Shown piece by piece: positions 1 to 12,700 of a stretch of DNA of 64,000 bases (positions are counted from its first letter, which is position 1; each line of letters starts with the position of its first letter). The notes below the pieces were generated by a model. The model was given only the letters and a program-made list of their open reading frames with translations, had not been told where the DNA came from and did no database searches. The position numbers and the translations under genes were made by a program. Source of the DNA: Membranipora membranacea (lineage: Eukaryota; Bryozoa; Gymnolaemata; Cheilostomatida; Membraniporidae); contig OU612065.1 of the NCBI GenBank assembly GCA_914767715.1, forward strand, positions 19,654,001 through 19,718,000. The letters run 5' to 3'.

Positions 1-237
1 CCATAGACAGGACATTCTGACCTTTGCACTGATCAATCAAATCAGACGAGAGCCTATTAGTAACTGCACTTGACGGAATTATCTATTTTCATTTCTACTC
101 CTCACTGTGTTGCTTTTCCTGTCAGCATGCATTGAATGCATTTTTTTGAAAATATTTATCCTACTGCGTCATGTTGTTTTTAGTAGCATTGATTACAAAT
201 CAATTAATTTTGACTTTTGATTCGTCTTATATTACAG
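1..237. other. 5' flank of the first visible exon (intron)
   Basis: Non-coding. It ends in an acceptor (attacag, 231-237) feeding the first visible receptor exon, so it is intron of the truncated nAChR gene. I see no further exon in it. Confidence 0.6.
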
Positions 238-3200
238 TGTGGAAGACTTGCGGGAAGGTTATATGCAGGCCTTGGCTATGGTACAACACCAAGGGGTCGT
301 CTTCTGGCCTCCGATAGTCAAATACAGAGGCAATTGTGAGATTGAAATCAAATACTTTCCATTTGATGACCAGGTACGAACCATCAAAATATTAATATCT
401 TAAATTTGACATGGAAAGACAAATCCTAAAACAATTAAATGTACTTTAGAGGCTTAGAACCAGAGCCCAGCTGTAAATACGTGATTATGATAATTATAGC
501 AGAGCTCGCAGACTCAGACAGTCTTCAGGCTGTTGTTGACATTTTAGGGTGACTACCAGCTGAGATATTTGTATGAAGAATAACAACAACGCTCCCAGCA
601 TTTGTACTTTGTAATTTCTCAGAACTTGGCACAGTAACATAGAGTGAGAAAAGTCCGTTTTGAACTGTTGATTGGTTCCAGGTAATGAGTCGCTTGTATG
701 AAGCTGGAAGGTATTCACATCCGCCCACACATGCATATCTTCAAGGTAATCAGTTATTTTTCACCTATCTACTGATTTTTATGTTTGCAGGTGTGCAAAC
801 TTAAGTTAGGTACCTGGGCATATGATGGGTCACAGGTCAACCTTACAAAACTGAAAGATGCCATTGATGTATCCAATTACCAGCGGAACGGTGAATGGAA
901 ACTCCTCAAGACCGAGACCATCAGGAATGTGGAGCACTATACCTGTTGTCCTGCACCCTTCATAGATGTCACATTTACCCTCTACCTCCAACGCAGGTGA
1001 GATTTTCAATAAACTGTGTTCGGGTGACTGACCTATAACAAAGCCTCAATGTGAAAATATTGCAGAATATATCTGTTGTAGTTCTTATCGTCAGCGTGTG
1101 TTTGTTGAAGCTCAGACCTTGCTGTATGACTTAGGTGAGGGTCTGGGTTTTTCCGGCCTGGGAAAATCCCAATTTATATCAGGTTGTGTTTATCTTTGTG
1201 CTCAGGTCATCTCAACAAAAATCCAGCTCTCATCGTTTTTTAACCAGAGCCTTATCAGTAGAATAATGAATGCGAATACAAATCCACCATGTGCGTCTTT
1301 TAATGTTTCCATTTTTCTTATTTTCAGGACACTGTACTACGTATATAACATCATCATACCTTGTATTATGTTATCCATACTCACATTGCTCAGCTTCTGG
1401 ATGAAGCCTGATAGCGGCGAGAAGATTAACCTCGGTCTCACCATCCTTCTAGCTTTCTCTGTGTTCATGTTACTAATAGCTGAGAGTATGCCTTCTACAA
1501 GCTTTCACGTCCCTATTATTGGTGAGTTCCCCATAAACTGCAGGAGAAAAGAAATGCTTCCAATGAAATTCGAAAAGTCAAAGAATAAGAAGCAAGAATA
1601 AGAAATTGCAACCAACTCCAAGACACTGTTATCGTCCCTAAATTTTAAAATATTGCCTGCATGACTGGAATTTAAGTTCCTAAGCGCCTGCCGTTCAGGC
1701 ATATCAGGTTGTTAGGTGGTCTTAATTTAGTGGCATTGACTTTTAATCGCACCCAACGGGGGCAACTCATTATTTGTTAAACCACCGAAAAGAATCCCTT
1801 ATGCTAACAGAGTTTTTGATGTCAGCAGGTCAAGCCGCAGTCAATTTCCTATCAGAGACTGGTTATGGTATTGCTTGTCTTCCACGATTGATTTTGTGAA
1901 ATATGCTGCCATATTATTACACAGTTTCTTTTCTTTCAGGGATATATATCACATCTTCCATGTGTCTGACAGCCTTCTCAGTGGTTAGCGCTGTGTTTGT
2001 CGCAAACATCGATCGACAGGCAGAAGGTGATAGAGTTGTCCCCTATTGGATACACAAAGTATGTCACCAACTGGGCAGAGTAATGTGTGTCAAAATGGTT
2101 AGCTGGGAGGAGAGACACTGCAATATAAGACAGCTGGCTATGGTAAGATTCTGGTGCACATGTGCAGCTGAAGCTTTAGAAATTTCTAGTATCAGTTGTG
2201 AGAATATTTGACGACAATACTAGTTGTGAATCCCACTATTGATTCAGTCTGTACTCGTTTTCGGTATCCTGAATGTGGAGAGTTACCCCTTCTAGATAGC
2301 AGGTGCTAGCGCCCTTAGTACACAAGCTTCCCCTAAACCCACGAGAAACCTGCAAGTAGAGGCTTAGGGGAAATACTTTTCTGCATGCAGAGTGTCTATG
2401 CATCAGTTATGAATCAGTATAATTTTTGAAATTCCAAAAATTATATAGCCGATATTACAAACGTTTAATCCAAATTGATGAATACGGTAGGGGTGATCTA
2501 GCCTTGTCAAGCAGCCACACATAAAGTGGAAGCGTGACAATGCTGGGGATGATCTCTAAAGACATTCTTGTAAACTTATGGACTTCCATATTTACAGCAA
2601 TCAGCGGCAAGTAAACTCAGTATCAACAGCCAAAATGATGTCGTCGTGCATGCGACTTCACCCCTCCTTCCTCGCTTGATTCGAGATTCTAATGGTGTAG
2701 TAAGCACCTTTCAATACTTCCCTAGGCTGAGTGCTGAAACTCTGCCTGGGTTGGTGGTAGCAGTATTCTGTTAACTATTGGGATGGTTGATAATGAAATG
2801 ACACTGCCGGCAACCTGGGAAAAGTTTATGCACATAACCTATTATATCTTTCCTCTAATATTTGATGAACAATAACACCATAATAAATAAAAACTGTATT
2901 TTTTGAATCGCTCAAAGGTTTATCTTTCAGATTTGTAGTTTTGAGGTTGTGGTTTAACAATAGATAACTTCAAATAATCACAATAATAATATTACTTCTA
3001 ATTTTTCATAATCTAAGGGTAAAGCGAGGTACAACTCCTTCAGAATAGCTTTGACGCCGATGAGACCGCCACAGGCAAGCTTCTGTTTGATGTTGTGGTG
3101 TGGGTACGACCCTGTAATTGGCAATTGTTGAAGCAATCATTGTTATTATTGTGTTTTTGGTGGCAGGTGATTATCGCTGGCGTCATTGTGATTCTACAGT

Positions 3201-4148
3201 TGTGTTTTCGATGTGATTGTAAAAAAACCCTTTTTACAAGCCCTCATAAATTCTAAACAGTTGAATGCTGTCAGTGCCGATAGCCGCATCGTCATTGGGA
3301 GTTGGTTACCTCTAATTCCATTTCAATCTATGTTTTGACAAGCTTCTAGTAAAATCTGTTGCTAGCTTGATAAATGTTTGATGTTCTTCACAGTTCGCTA
3401 TGACATCGATGAAAGGCAGTCCAAACAAGAAAGGATCGAGGAAGGAAAAGATGTCAAATGGAACCAATGGTACCAACGTGAAGGATGAGAAAGCAGACCC
3501 AGGAGAAGACGATCCACTATTGAAAAGATTACATACTATCGTAGAGCATCAAGAGGAACTACTCAAAAAACAGAACACCAGCGATGACTGGCATGCTGTA
3601 GCCACTATAATTGACAGGTAACGTCAGGTGTTCATTCAATTTTAGTGACTTTATTTGGTTTATCGTAGTTCTGTTCAGAGAGCTTGTCTGATAGAAAAAT
3701 TCCATGAAATACTAAGACAATTACTCGATTACAAAGATAAAATGTACATACAACAATGTCCTTTGACAGACTAGACTAGACTGGACAAGCCAACCAAATA
3801 AACTCTAAGCTCGTTGGGTCAAGGTCACAGTTGAGTACTATTAGACAGTGAGAGTAGTACATGAAGATCTGCTCTCGAAACAAACACCTAGGCTATAAAA
3901 TATATTGTGTCAATTGCTGCACACCATTGCCGATGTCGGTGAGAGTGATCATGTTCGAGTCTGGTTGTTCCTCTAGTACAACTTGTCCATGAATGTTGCA
4001 TTGTGGCATATGACTACGATTACTGTCTTGCAGGTGTCTCTTCTGGATATACACTCTCATGATGGCATCAACGACTATCGGATGTATTGTCGTATTCCCC
4101 ACAACTAAAGTCTCTGTAACAAGTGATGGGGATTACCTGTTATTGTGA
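238..4148 (+). CDS. Nicotinic acetylcholine receptor alpha-type subunit, 5'-truncated (copy 1)
   Basis: Subunit of a pentameric ligand-gated cation channel of the plasma membrane. Coding exons are 238-373, 791-996, 1328-1521, 1940-2142, 3394-3617 and 4034-4148 (stop TGA 4146-4148). Phases join cleanly and give 358 residues. In order they encode: the Cys-loop (two Cys 13 residues apart, around FPFDDQ), loop B (GTWAYDG), loop C with the vicinal Cys pair of alpha subunits (YTCCPAPF), M1 (NIIIPC), M2 (GEKINLGLTILL, then AES), M3, an intracellular loop, the pre-M4 helix (DDWHAVATIIDR) and M4 (LFWIYTLMMAS). GEK before M2 is typical of cation-selective receptors. The signal peptide and loops D and A lie before the window. 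An intron splits the exon right after FPFDDQ, unlike copy 2 downstream. In loop C the tyrosine after the Cys pair is Phe. An alternative donor (gtatgt, 2059) would shorten exon 4. The ligand cannot be told from sequence. Confidence 0.93.
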
Positions 4149-4476
4149 TACACATATCAATGTCAGCAAGTCGCAAAGAAGAATTACCCTCTACTCTACG
4201 CCTTAACCACATTGTGGGCTATTTATACAGAATGAAAGGGCAACTCCTGATTGCAAAAAATTGGAGGAAATGATAGTGATAGTTTGGATTGTTTTTGCAT
4301 CAAATGCATATATTTTCAAACCATGTAACCAAGGGTTGAACTGCGGTTGACCATTGAGTTTACATGAAATGATGCAGATATATACATATATCTCAAATAT
4401 GGCTTTGACCTTTCTGAAATGTGATAGTTTGCTGTTACAGATCCGGTGTGTTAGTTTTTGCAGCAAAATTTATCAT

Positions 4477-4482
4477 AATAAA
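4477..4482 (+). terminator. Candidate poly(A) signal of nAChR copy 1
   Basis: AATAAA about 330 bases after the stop codon. It is the first such hexamer I noticed downstream, but AT-rich sequence makes chance matches common. Confidence 0.3.
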
Positions 4483-5059
4483 TTAACATAATATGCAGGC
4501 CTAACCAAACTCAACTTAATTTAGTATTCTTAAAACAGGCTAATTATTGCATACCCAGTGCCCCCTGTGTGCATTTTTTACAAGCTAAATTAGTCATTAA
4601 ACTTTTTGCAATAACATATTTTTTTTATAGTATTCTCCTGATAACATGAAAGATGATGAATGATGCTGGATATTTTAGATGCTTATTATTTGATAGTAAC
4701 AGTCTAAATAACAAATATTATATCGAGGAATTCATTTCCATGATAGTTTGAATGTATTCTACTACAATTCTAGAGAATGTGCTTCTAAGTTTTACAGTCC
4801 GGTTATTATTTTTGCGTACAATAAAATAGAAAAGTTGAAGTTTTACATGCTCCATATTCGGGCACTTCCATTTCGCATAACAATTATTTTAATACATATT
4901 GACATTCACCATTCTGTGTTAAACAGAGTTGATTGGTGATTTGTGCACAAAAAAAACCGGTCATATGATGCTGTGGACCTGTTGATTGCAGTTGTTGGTC
5001 TTGCTCGAAGTCCCTTGATCGCCTTTTTAGTTCAAATTCCTTTAACCCATCTGCCAATA

Positions 5060-5160
5060 TAGTATATATATATATATGTCCAAGTGAACTGGCAAATAAA
5101 TTATTAAGATTAGACATATATATATATACATGAAATTTATTTGCCCGTTCACTTGGCCAT
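5060..5160. repeat. Inverted repeat with TA-rich flanks
   Basis: Arm 5080-5102 (starts CCAAGTGAACTGGCAAATAA) pairs with 5134-5156 with one mismatch over about 23 bases. Each arm sits next to an (AT)n run at 5063-5077 and 5117-5129. The shape suits a small MITE-like element or cruciform-prone sequence; no target duplication was identified. Confidence 0.7.
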
Positions 5161-5307
5161 ACGAGACCATGCACAACTATGAGCTTGCCAAGCAAGATGG
5201 CTCACTCTTATTCGGCAATATTTTAATGCCACTTCCCTTGCAAAGAAATATAACTGGATGGATTGGAACTCACAACTCACAATACTAGAATAGAGATGAA
5301 TGTAGCT

Positions 5308-5414
5308 GCCTGAAAACCCAGCTGGCTAGTTGTTATGACAGCTGATCCTGCCTGAGAACCCTGGTTACGACAGCTCATTCTGCCTGGGAACCCTGGCTAT
5401 GACAGCACGTTCTC
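5308..5414. repeat. Three-unit minisatellite
   Basis: Three head-to-tail units begin GCCTGARAACCC, GCCTGAGAACCC and GCCTGGGAACCC and share TATGACAGC or TACGACAGC. Units 2 and 3 are 32 bases; unit 1 is longer (about 42) because of a small insertion. Confidence 0.7.
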
Positions 5415-6782
5415 TTATTTTTCCTAATGCGGATTTACGGATGTACGGATTTGATTGTTAGTCAACTGTTGCAAACAGGTTATGTGTCATATCAAACAGT
5501 TGGTTGAGTACTCACTAACTAAAACAATTTTCAACAAATATCCGAGCCATTCATAAAAAATAAGCTCTCTTGTATCACAAGACAATGCTTTGATGAGGAT
5601 CCCACATAACAACACTGAGGCTGTTACATTCCGTAGTGAATAAAATAACCAGAAATTTATTCCGCAGGGAGTGAATAACTCCCAAATACCAAGTACAGAC
5701 AAACCTAAATCTCGCAAAAGTACACTCCGCCCTGCGGAGACGTGAATTAAACAACACGTGTCAATTCATAAAAACTGTCTCCAACTCCCTTCGATAAGGG
5801 CTGCCAAAACCTGTGGACTAATTATTCACATAAATATGTTAAGAGGCTTAAAATATGTTATTTTGATCCCTGTGTAGAATAAAATTCCTGTCAGCTGGGG
5901 CACTATAATTAAAATATCTTTTGTGCCTCTTTCAAACAATGAGGTGCAAAGAGTCACTTCAAATGCAAGAACGCAAAATTAATTACTGGATAATCCCACC
6001 TGAAGAAAATAATTAGCAAGAATATTAATTATTTTCATATGATTTTCTTTAGTATTACCAGCAAACACATGTGGCAGAGAATAAGTTATTATGTATCAGT
6101 AGCAATGTTATTATTCTCTAAATACATAGCAGACTGACAGCAGAAGTACAAACATGAAATCATCTAACTGAATAAGGCGGCTGCCTTCTGTCATAAAATG
6201 TGTAAGTAAAAACCGCCTACTGCATCAACTCAACTGAGAATAGTACCGACTTAGAATCACACTGTTATTGCTCGAGAGAGTAAGTTGGAATATTATTATC
6301 TATGACGAAACATTTACATTAAGGTAAGTGACAAAATCAAGGCATTGCTTTATTGCGTAAGTAAACCTTTTAGGGAATATTTTTTCTAAAAGCATTGACT
6401 CTATATATAATTCCCATGTGTTTTCAAAATGTAACAAAATGATTCCCAAAAGTTTCCCATCTAATGCATTTGGCATGTAGGGTAGGTCATTCATATAGTG
6501 ATAATGTAATTAGCATTAAGAATGTTATCAAATTAGTTCCAAGGGTGTTCACAAGTCGTAACATTAAAAACATAAGTTCGTCTTGACGGAAATTGCTGAT
6601 GATTCCTTAAGATTTGATGTAACAGTTATAATAGATGCTCATTTGCTGGGTTTGAATTCAGACATGATGTGCAAGCTTTTCTAACATCATTACCATCATC
6701 AAATAATTTCGATTATTATATTTTGCCTATTAACTGAGAATAATTCACATTATTGCATTCTCGTTGTTCAAAGCGGTGAGAT

Positions 6783-9700
6783 ATGGAGTATTATAAAAGT
6801 GTTCTACGGATAGTCATCCTAGCGACATTGCTGCCAAAGTCACAAAGCATTCCAGGTATTTCCGATTCAGTATTCTAAGTTTCCATTTTCAATTGTTTTC
6901 TCACTTTACATTGCATCATTACAATCATGACGCATTTATATTTATAGCAATGTGAACTGTTTCCTAATTCTGACCATTGGCATTGGAAAGGTTGACTTTT
7001 CGCTTACAATCATTTTGTTTATATCGTTGTGTATCCAAATTAACAACATACTTCCGAAAAAACAACAACCTATTTCTCTTATAAAGTAGGACATAACTTC
7101 GTAGGTCTACTTACTATTTATGTAACATTTATGGATACTATAACAATCATAATTGGTATGCTTGGTAGTTATTTCAAGACAATCTTCTATTTATCCAATG
7201 CAAGCCATCGAAATTAAGATTGCTTGCTGGCATTCAGGCGCATCGTGCATACAGAAGACTAACTGGTACAATTTAGTATGAAACCCTCGCTGGCAGGTCC
7301 TTCAGCACAATTTTCTCATAAACTTGAGTTGAAATTGAACTTTCAAAATCCTTGAGAATTGTTTATCGATATATATATATACCCTTGCATTTCTAAGGAC
7401 CAAGAGTAACAACACCGGGACACACAAGACCACAACCCACAGAGCAGTATATAGCTGATAAATTATCTGGAGTTGTCCCAGACGAGGGCAATCAAAGAAT
7501 AAATGGAACAATCATGATAAGGGGAAACAACTTTACCTATCTAGATATAGAGCAAGTCAGGTAAGTGATGTTGTAGATATAACAGCATCAGTGATGGGCT
7601 GGTAGTGGTACATACCTCATTCCATACATCAAACGTGATGCATAATGAAGTGATGGCAGAAAATTTTAGGTAGATCCTTGGCTTACTTTGATGACCAAGT
7701 CCAAGATGTATCTGGTGTATGATACTGGAAATCAGTGGCTAAAAGTAACCATTTACTTACTTTTCTAAATTACACATATCAAAACAGACTACTAAAACGA
7801 CCAATGGGAACAGGACAATACCTGTGGTATCATTTAACCTTGGCATGCAAACCTGTATGCACTTGTGTAGTGGGCACAATAAATGTGGTATCGTCTAGCC
7901 TTGACATCCAGCCTGCATGAACGTTATGGTGTACATAACACAAGTGCATACAGCATTGGGTCTCGATACCAGAGAGATAATCTACTAGACGGATATAACT
8001 TGTTGCACTGAAAATTGAATTACGGATACGGCCCATCATTTGTTGCTGACCCCTTTGTGCACCGACTGATTCAATCTAAATACTTTGAATAGAAATTTGT
8101 CGATTTGTGTGGGAAATTTTGGAGCGGTCAGTTTTCAATTATCTCATTCATGTATCTAAACATGATAGAGAAGCATCGCTCTCGCACTTGGACTGAATTT
8201 GCAAATGTTTTCCATTACTTCAGAACTCATGGCCTCATCTCTGGTCAAAAATAAAATCGCAATTACTATACCATTCATTGTTGTGCAGTGCTCATGAATT
8301 GTAACCCGTTGATGAGCAGGACTGATCTCGTAATTTATTGGGTCGAATAGCACTGTCATCATATCACTAATAGCCAATAGTCTTAACAGAGATGCGTTGA
8401 ATATGAAAAGAAAATAGATCAATAAGTTGTAATCTCGGAATTATTGGTCACAAAATTAACTTTCCCAATGTATTTACTGTGACAAGAAAATTACCACAAG
8501 AATTTTTACATTTATTATAATGCTACGCCTGCAGTCAAATGCTGTCCAGTATGCATGCAAAAACTGATGAGTTATAAATTGTAATTATAATGCTGGTTCA
8601 TTCGACTAGTTTTAGAAACGGCCAAACCCTGTAAGTCATACAGGGTTTGGCTGTTTCTAAAAAGTGTAAGTTTACCATATCAAACATCTAACAATACAAA
8701 ATCCAGTTAGAATAAGGGTCATATGTCATACCCATGGCTAAAAATAATGATTTACTTGTTCAGAGAAGTTAATCTGCCTGGAGCAGAGACTGTCCGTCTA
8801 ATAAGGGTGTAACTTGTCATCCCATTATAGATTAGCAGCCTCTGTTTTTATGCAGTTTTCTTGGTCAATATACTAGTCGTGTCTGAGAAATCATCTCTTG
8901 TGTAATGTCATGAATTTAGGAGATTTAGTTGAATAAATAAATGGGATTCCTCATTTCCTGGAACATCTCAAAGGAGGAAATCTCCGGAGAATTCTCCCAG
9001 ACATACTAGAATTGAATTTCTAAGAGATGTATGTCAACATCATAGTTAGACTGACAACAAACGCATCGCCAACTTTGTTTTTTTTTCTCAGGACTTTGTA
9101 TTTATTTGATCACACAAATATGGCACATTGCATTATGGGATATCATGTAACGCATATACTGTAACTTGTTATTACAGAGAACAGGTGACTCCTGAAGGTG
9201 AATTATACAGAGAGATTATGAGTAACTATGATAAGAATACCAGACCGATTATCAACGCATCAGAAGTGGTCAATATCAATCTCACATTCACTTTCCATCA
9301 AGTACTTGACGTGGTAAGTATATTCATGTGATATTCTGGTCATGTGTAACAGTATATGTATAGTTTGTGTATGCATGTATATTGCTATAATGTTGACTTT
9401 TGAACTAAAAGAGGATGATAGTAGTATGGTCACCTTCACTTTCCATCAAGTACTTGACGTGGTGAATTAACTCATGTGGTTATGTGTAAAAGTATATGTA
9501 TAGAGGTGGATGCTTGTATACTGCTATACATACATATAATCGTGATTTATGGACTTGGAATGCATGCATATAATTACAAATAAGGACCTTTGTAAAATGG
9601 TGATACGTAGCTCAGGAGGTGATTGGACTTTCTCTGCTTTTGTGGGCAAACACTGAAGATAGCGGTGTTTGACAACGGAATTGCACAAATCATAACCAGA

Positions 9701-12700
9701 GTCCACAAAGCCCACAAAGTCCACAGAGTCCACAAAGCCATTGGCAGAGACCATTGTTCCTTCAATCTTTTTGTGTTTTTGATATCAAGATTAGAAGTGC
9801 TGGACATTTTCACCCATGAGCGCTTTCGTTAGCAGCTATACTTTACACCTTGTTATGATTTTCTTGCACAAACTGCTAACATTGGACCATATGCATCAGT
9901 TTGTTTTAGTGAGAAGTACACACTGACCTTGCCTGAGGCGATAGGGGATTGAAATATACTAAATCAAAATAAGCAATTATTAGTTTTTTTTCACTGGCCT
10001 GAATCTGCATCTGCGTACTTTCGATGTACTTCATATTCAAAAATCTTGGCAAGGTTCCAGGTACTCATGTGTTAGTTTTTTCAGAACTGACTGATGCCTG
10101 TGAATTCATGTTCTTACACATTTTAGCTTGAAAGTTTTGATTCGAATTCACTTCATCCTCCAAATTTCAGAAAACCATAAAACCTACAATATAAGGGTGT
10201 GTCACCAATCCAATTTTTACCTGGAATTCCCATGATAATCTTATGATATAATCTCATTGGGAATTCCAGATTACTACATGAACACTGGACATTATACTTA
10301 AATAGGAAGAAAAAGAACAGATACTATCAGTAATACTTACAATGGATCATCACTGGTGGGACGAGAAGTTAGTATGGAATCCTACAGACTTCAACAACAT
10401 CAGCCAACTGAAGTTACCCTCCACTGATATATGGTTACCTGACATTGTCCTCTATAACACGTAAGGCAGTTGATTTAGAGCCCAAGTGGTAACAAGTGGG
10501 AAATATGTGGCATCAAAGTTTCAAATAGTATTTGTATTTGATGGAACAATTATATAACACCCAACTGACAACTACATCAGGGGTGTCTTACAATTAGAAT
10601 TAGCGATGCTCTGTGAACAAAATTATCGCCGCCACTCTGCTCAAAATCCTACCTCATTTGATACTTCAGTCAGGCAAATTTGTGACCAAATGGTTCACTC
10701 AGATAGTATATAGTTTCATCAATGAGTGAGCCATTTGGGAACGAGATGTCTGGCAGGTCTCACTCACTGGGCAATGAGCATCAGATAGTAATTTTGGCAG
10801 CATAGAATGGAAAGACATCCCAGACTCGCTATGTAATTGACAGCATGAAATCATATATACCAAATCCAGAAAATCTGAAAAAATAACATAGATAAATTTT
10901 GAGGGAGCTGTTGGTTAAAAAAAGTGTTGGTTAAAATCGCAAGGTTCAGTTATGCAACTCATACTGAAGAATGGGACACGATATAGGGTGTGCCTTAAGG
11001 GCAAGGCCATAGTGTTTGCGCCAATTTGCTCTCAGTTTGTAGGCAGGTCGGAGCACACCTGGGGATCCAACAAGTCCCAGTAGTCAATGGACTGCAGTGG
11101 GATTCGAAACCCACGACCTTTCAACACTTGCATGCTGTTCGGCGCTCTAACTAACTGAGCCTCCGCCTACTATCCACATCATGTGTATTTCTATTCCTAT
11201 GGAACAATCTATTTTGATTTTTTAAATTGTAAAGCAAGGCTAGTTAAACTGATATAATGTGAACATTGTCAGCTTAATGCTTTACACAGTGCCACATTGG
11301 TTAGATGACTATTACAATGTTTGTTACAATTTCTAGCGCAGAGGACAGGATAAAAAAGCCATCTAGCAGCAGCATGAGTAGAGCGTTTGTTAAGTATGAT
11401 GGTCAGATATACTGGCCTCCAGTCAGAAAGTTCCAGAGTACATGTAACATTGATATTACTTACTTCCCCTTCGATGATCAGATCTGCTATTTGAAGCTTG
11501 GCTCCTGGGCTTATGATGGATTCCAGGTGAGGTGATATTTGCACACCATCGATCCTGTAGATATAATTCCGTGTTTTAAAGAACTACACAAAGACCAATG
11601 CATGTCATAGTCAGCCAGTAACTCATGATAGTGTTATGTAAGATTTACATGGTGAAAATTTTCATGAGTAACTGCCTGACTTTAACATGCATTGGTCTTT
11701 ATGTAGTCTTCAAGTACAAGGAAATAGCATCTCGAGACATTCAGGGTTAATTTCAAGGCAGTCCAAATATCTTGTGTTGACCGACACAGATTTCCTCATA
11801 GACCTAATATACTAAGTCTATGGATTTCCCTCATTGTACAGGTGGATGTTTGGAATACAATGGAGCTGATGGATATGTCTCAAGCTTCTACTAACAGTGA
11901 ATTTCAAGTCGTTAACTCGAGTGTAAGAAAGTTTATAACTTACTATGACTGTTGTCTGGAGCCGTATCCTGATGTCAAGGTCAGTGCTTGTTACAGATAC
12001 TAAATTCTATGTTGTATAGAGTTTTGGCTGGTTCTGATACAATTGGGTACCAGGCAATACCTTACAAAATGAAAAATTGAATGGAATTATTGAAACAAGC
12101 TTAGTAATGGTCCCTCCCTTCAACAATCATCTTGTTGCATGACCTTCAGACTTTTGACTGATGACAGAGCATTAAAAATGAATTATATTTGTTTATTGTA
12201 TCTCACATAGCACTATACCATAGGAAACAAATTCCTATGTGGGGAAATGTATGCACAATAACATTAAACAACCTGCCGATTGAACAAGTTTGAGTATCTT
12301 TAATTATTTGGCAGATATTTTTGGATGAGTCTCAATTGTAGGATGCACAATTTCTACAAAATTTTGCATCAGATAAAGCTTCCTGACTCCATTTATACCA
12401 CCTTTGATCTTATTACTTCAGGTTTATATTCACATCAGAAGGAAGACTATACAGCACGTATTTAACATAGTCATACCATGTATAGTTCTGTCTATCATAT
12501 GTATGGTGGGATTCCTGATACCACCTGATAAGATAGATGAGAAGATCTCAGTACAGCTGACAGTACTCTTCTCACTGTCTCTTTTTATGTTACTCGTAGC
12601 TGAGAGTACACCCAGAACTTCAGAATCTGTCCCTCTAATAAGTATGTTATATAATCTACAGCATAGAAATTTTGTATGGGAAAGAATTTGACAAACTGTC

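Larger units (their letters stand above)
4149..6782. other. Intergenic region between the two nAChR genes
   Basis: No exon with receptor similarity was seen on either strand. It holds the 3' UTR of copy 1, a TA-flanked hairpin (5060-5160) and a short minisatellite (5308-5414). The promoter of copy 2 must lie near the right end; no convincing core element was recognised. Confidence 0.5.

Noticed and set aside
9699-9740. Short repeats considered as a CRISPR-like array
   Set aside because: A 9-base simple repeat without spacers, in animal DNA.
11095-11170. Possible tRNA gene on the minus strand
   Set aside because: Pol III boxes are present, but acceptor and anticodon stems do not form a mature tRNA and an unrelated body follows, so it is a SINE head.
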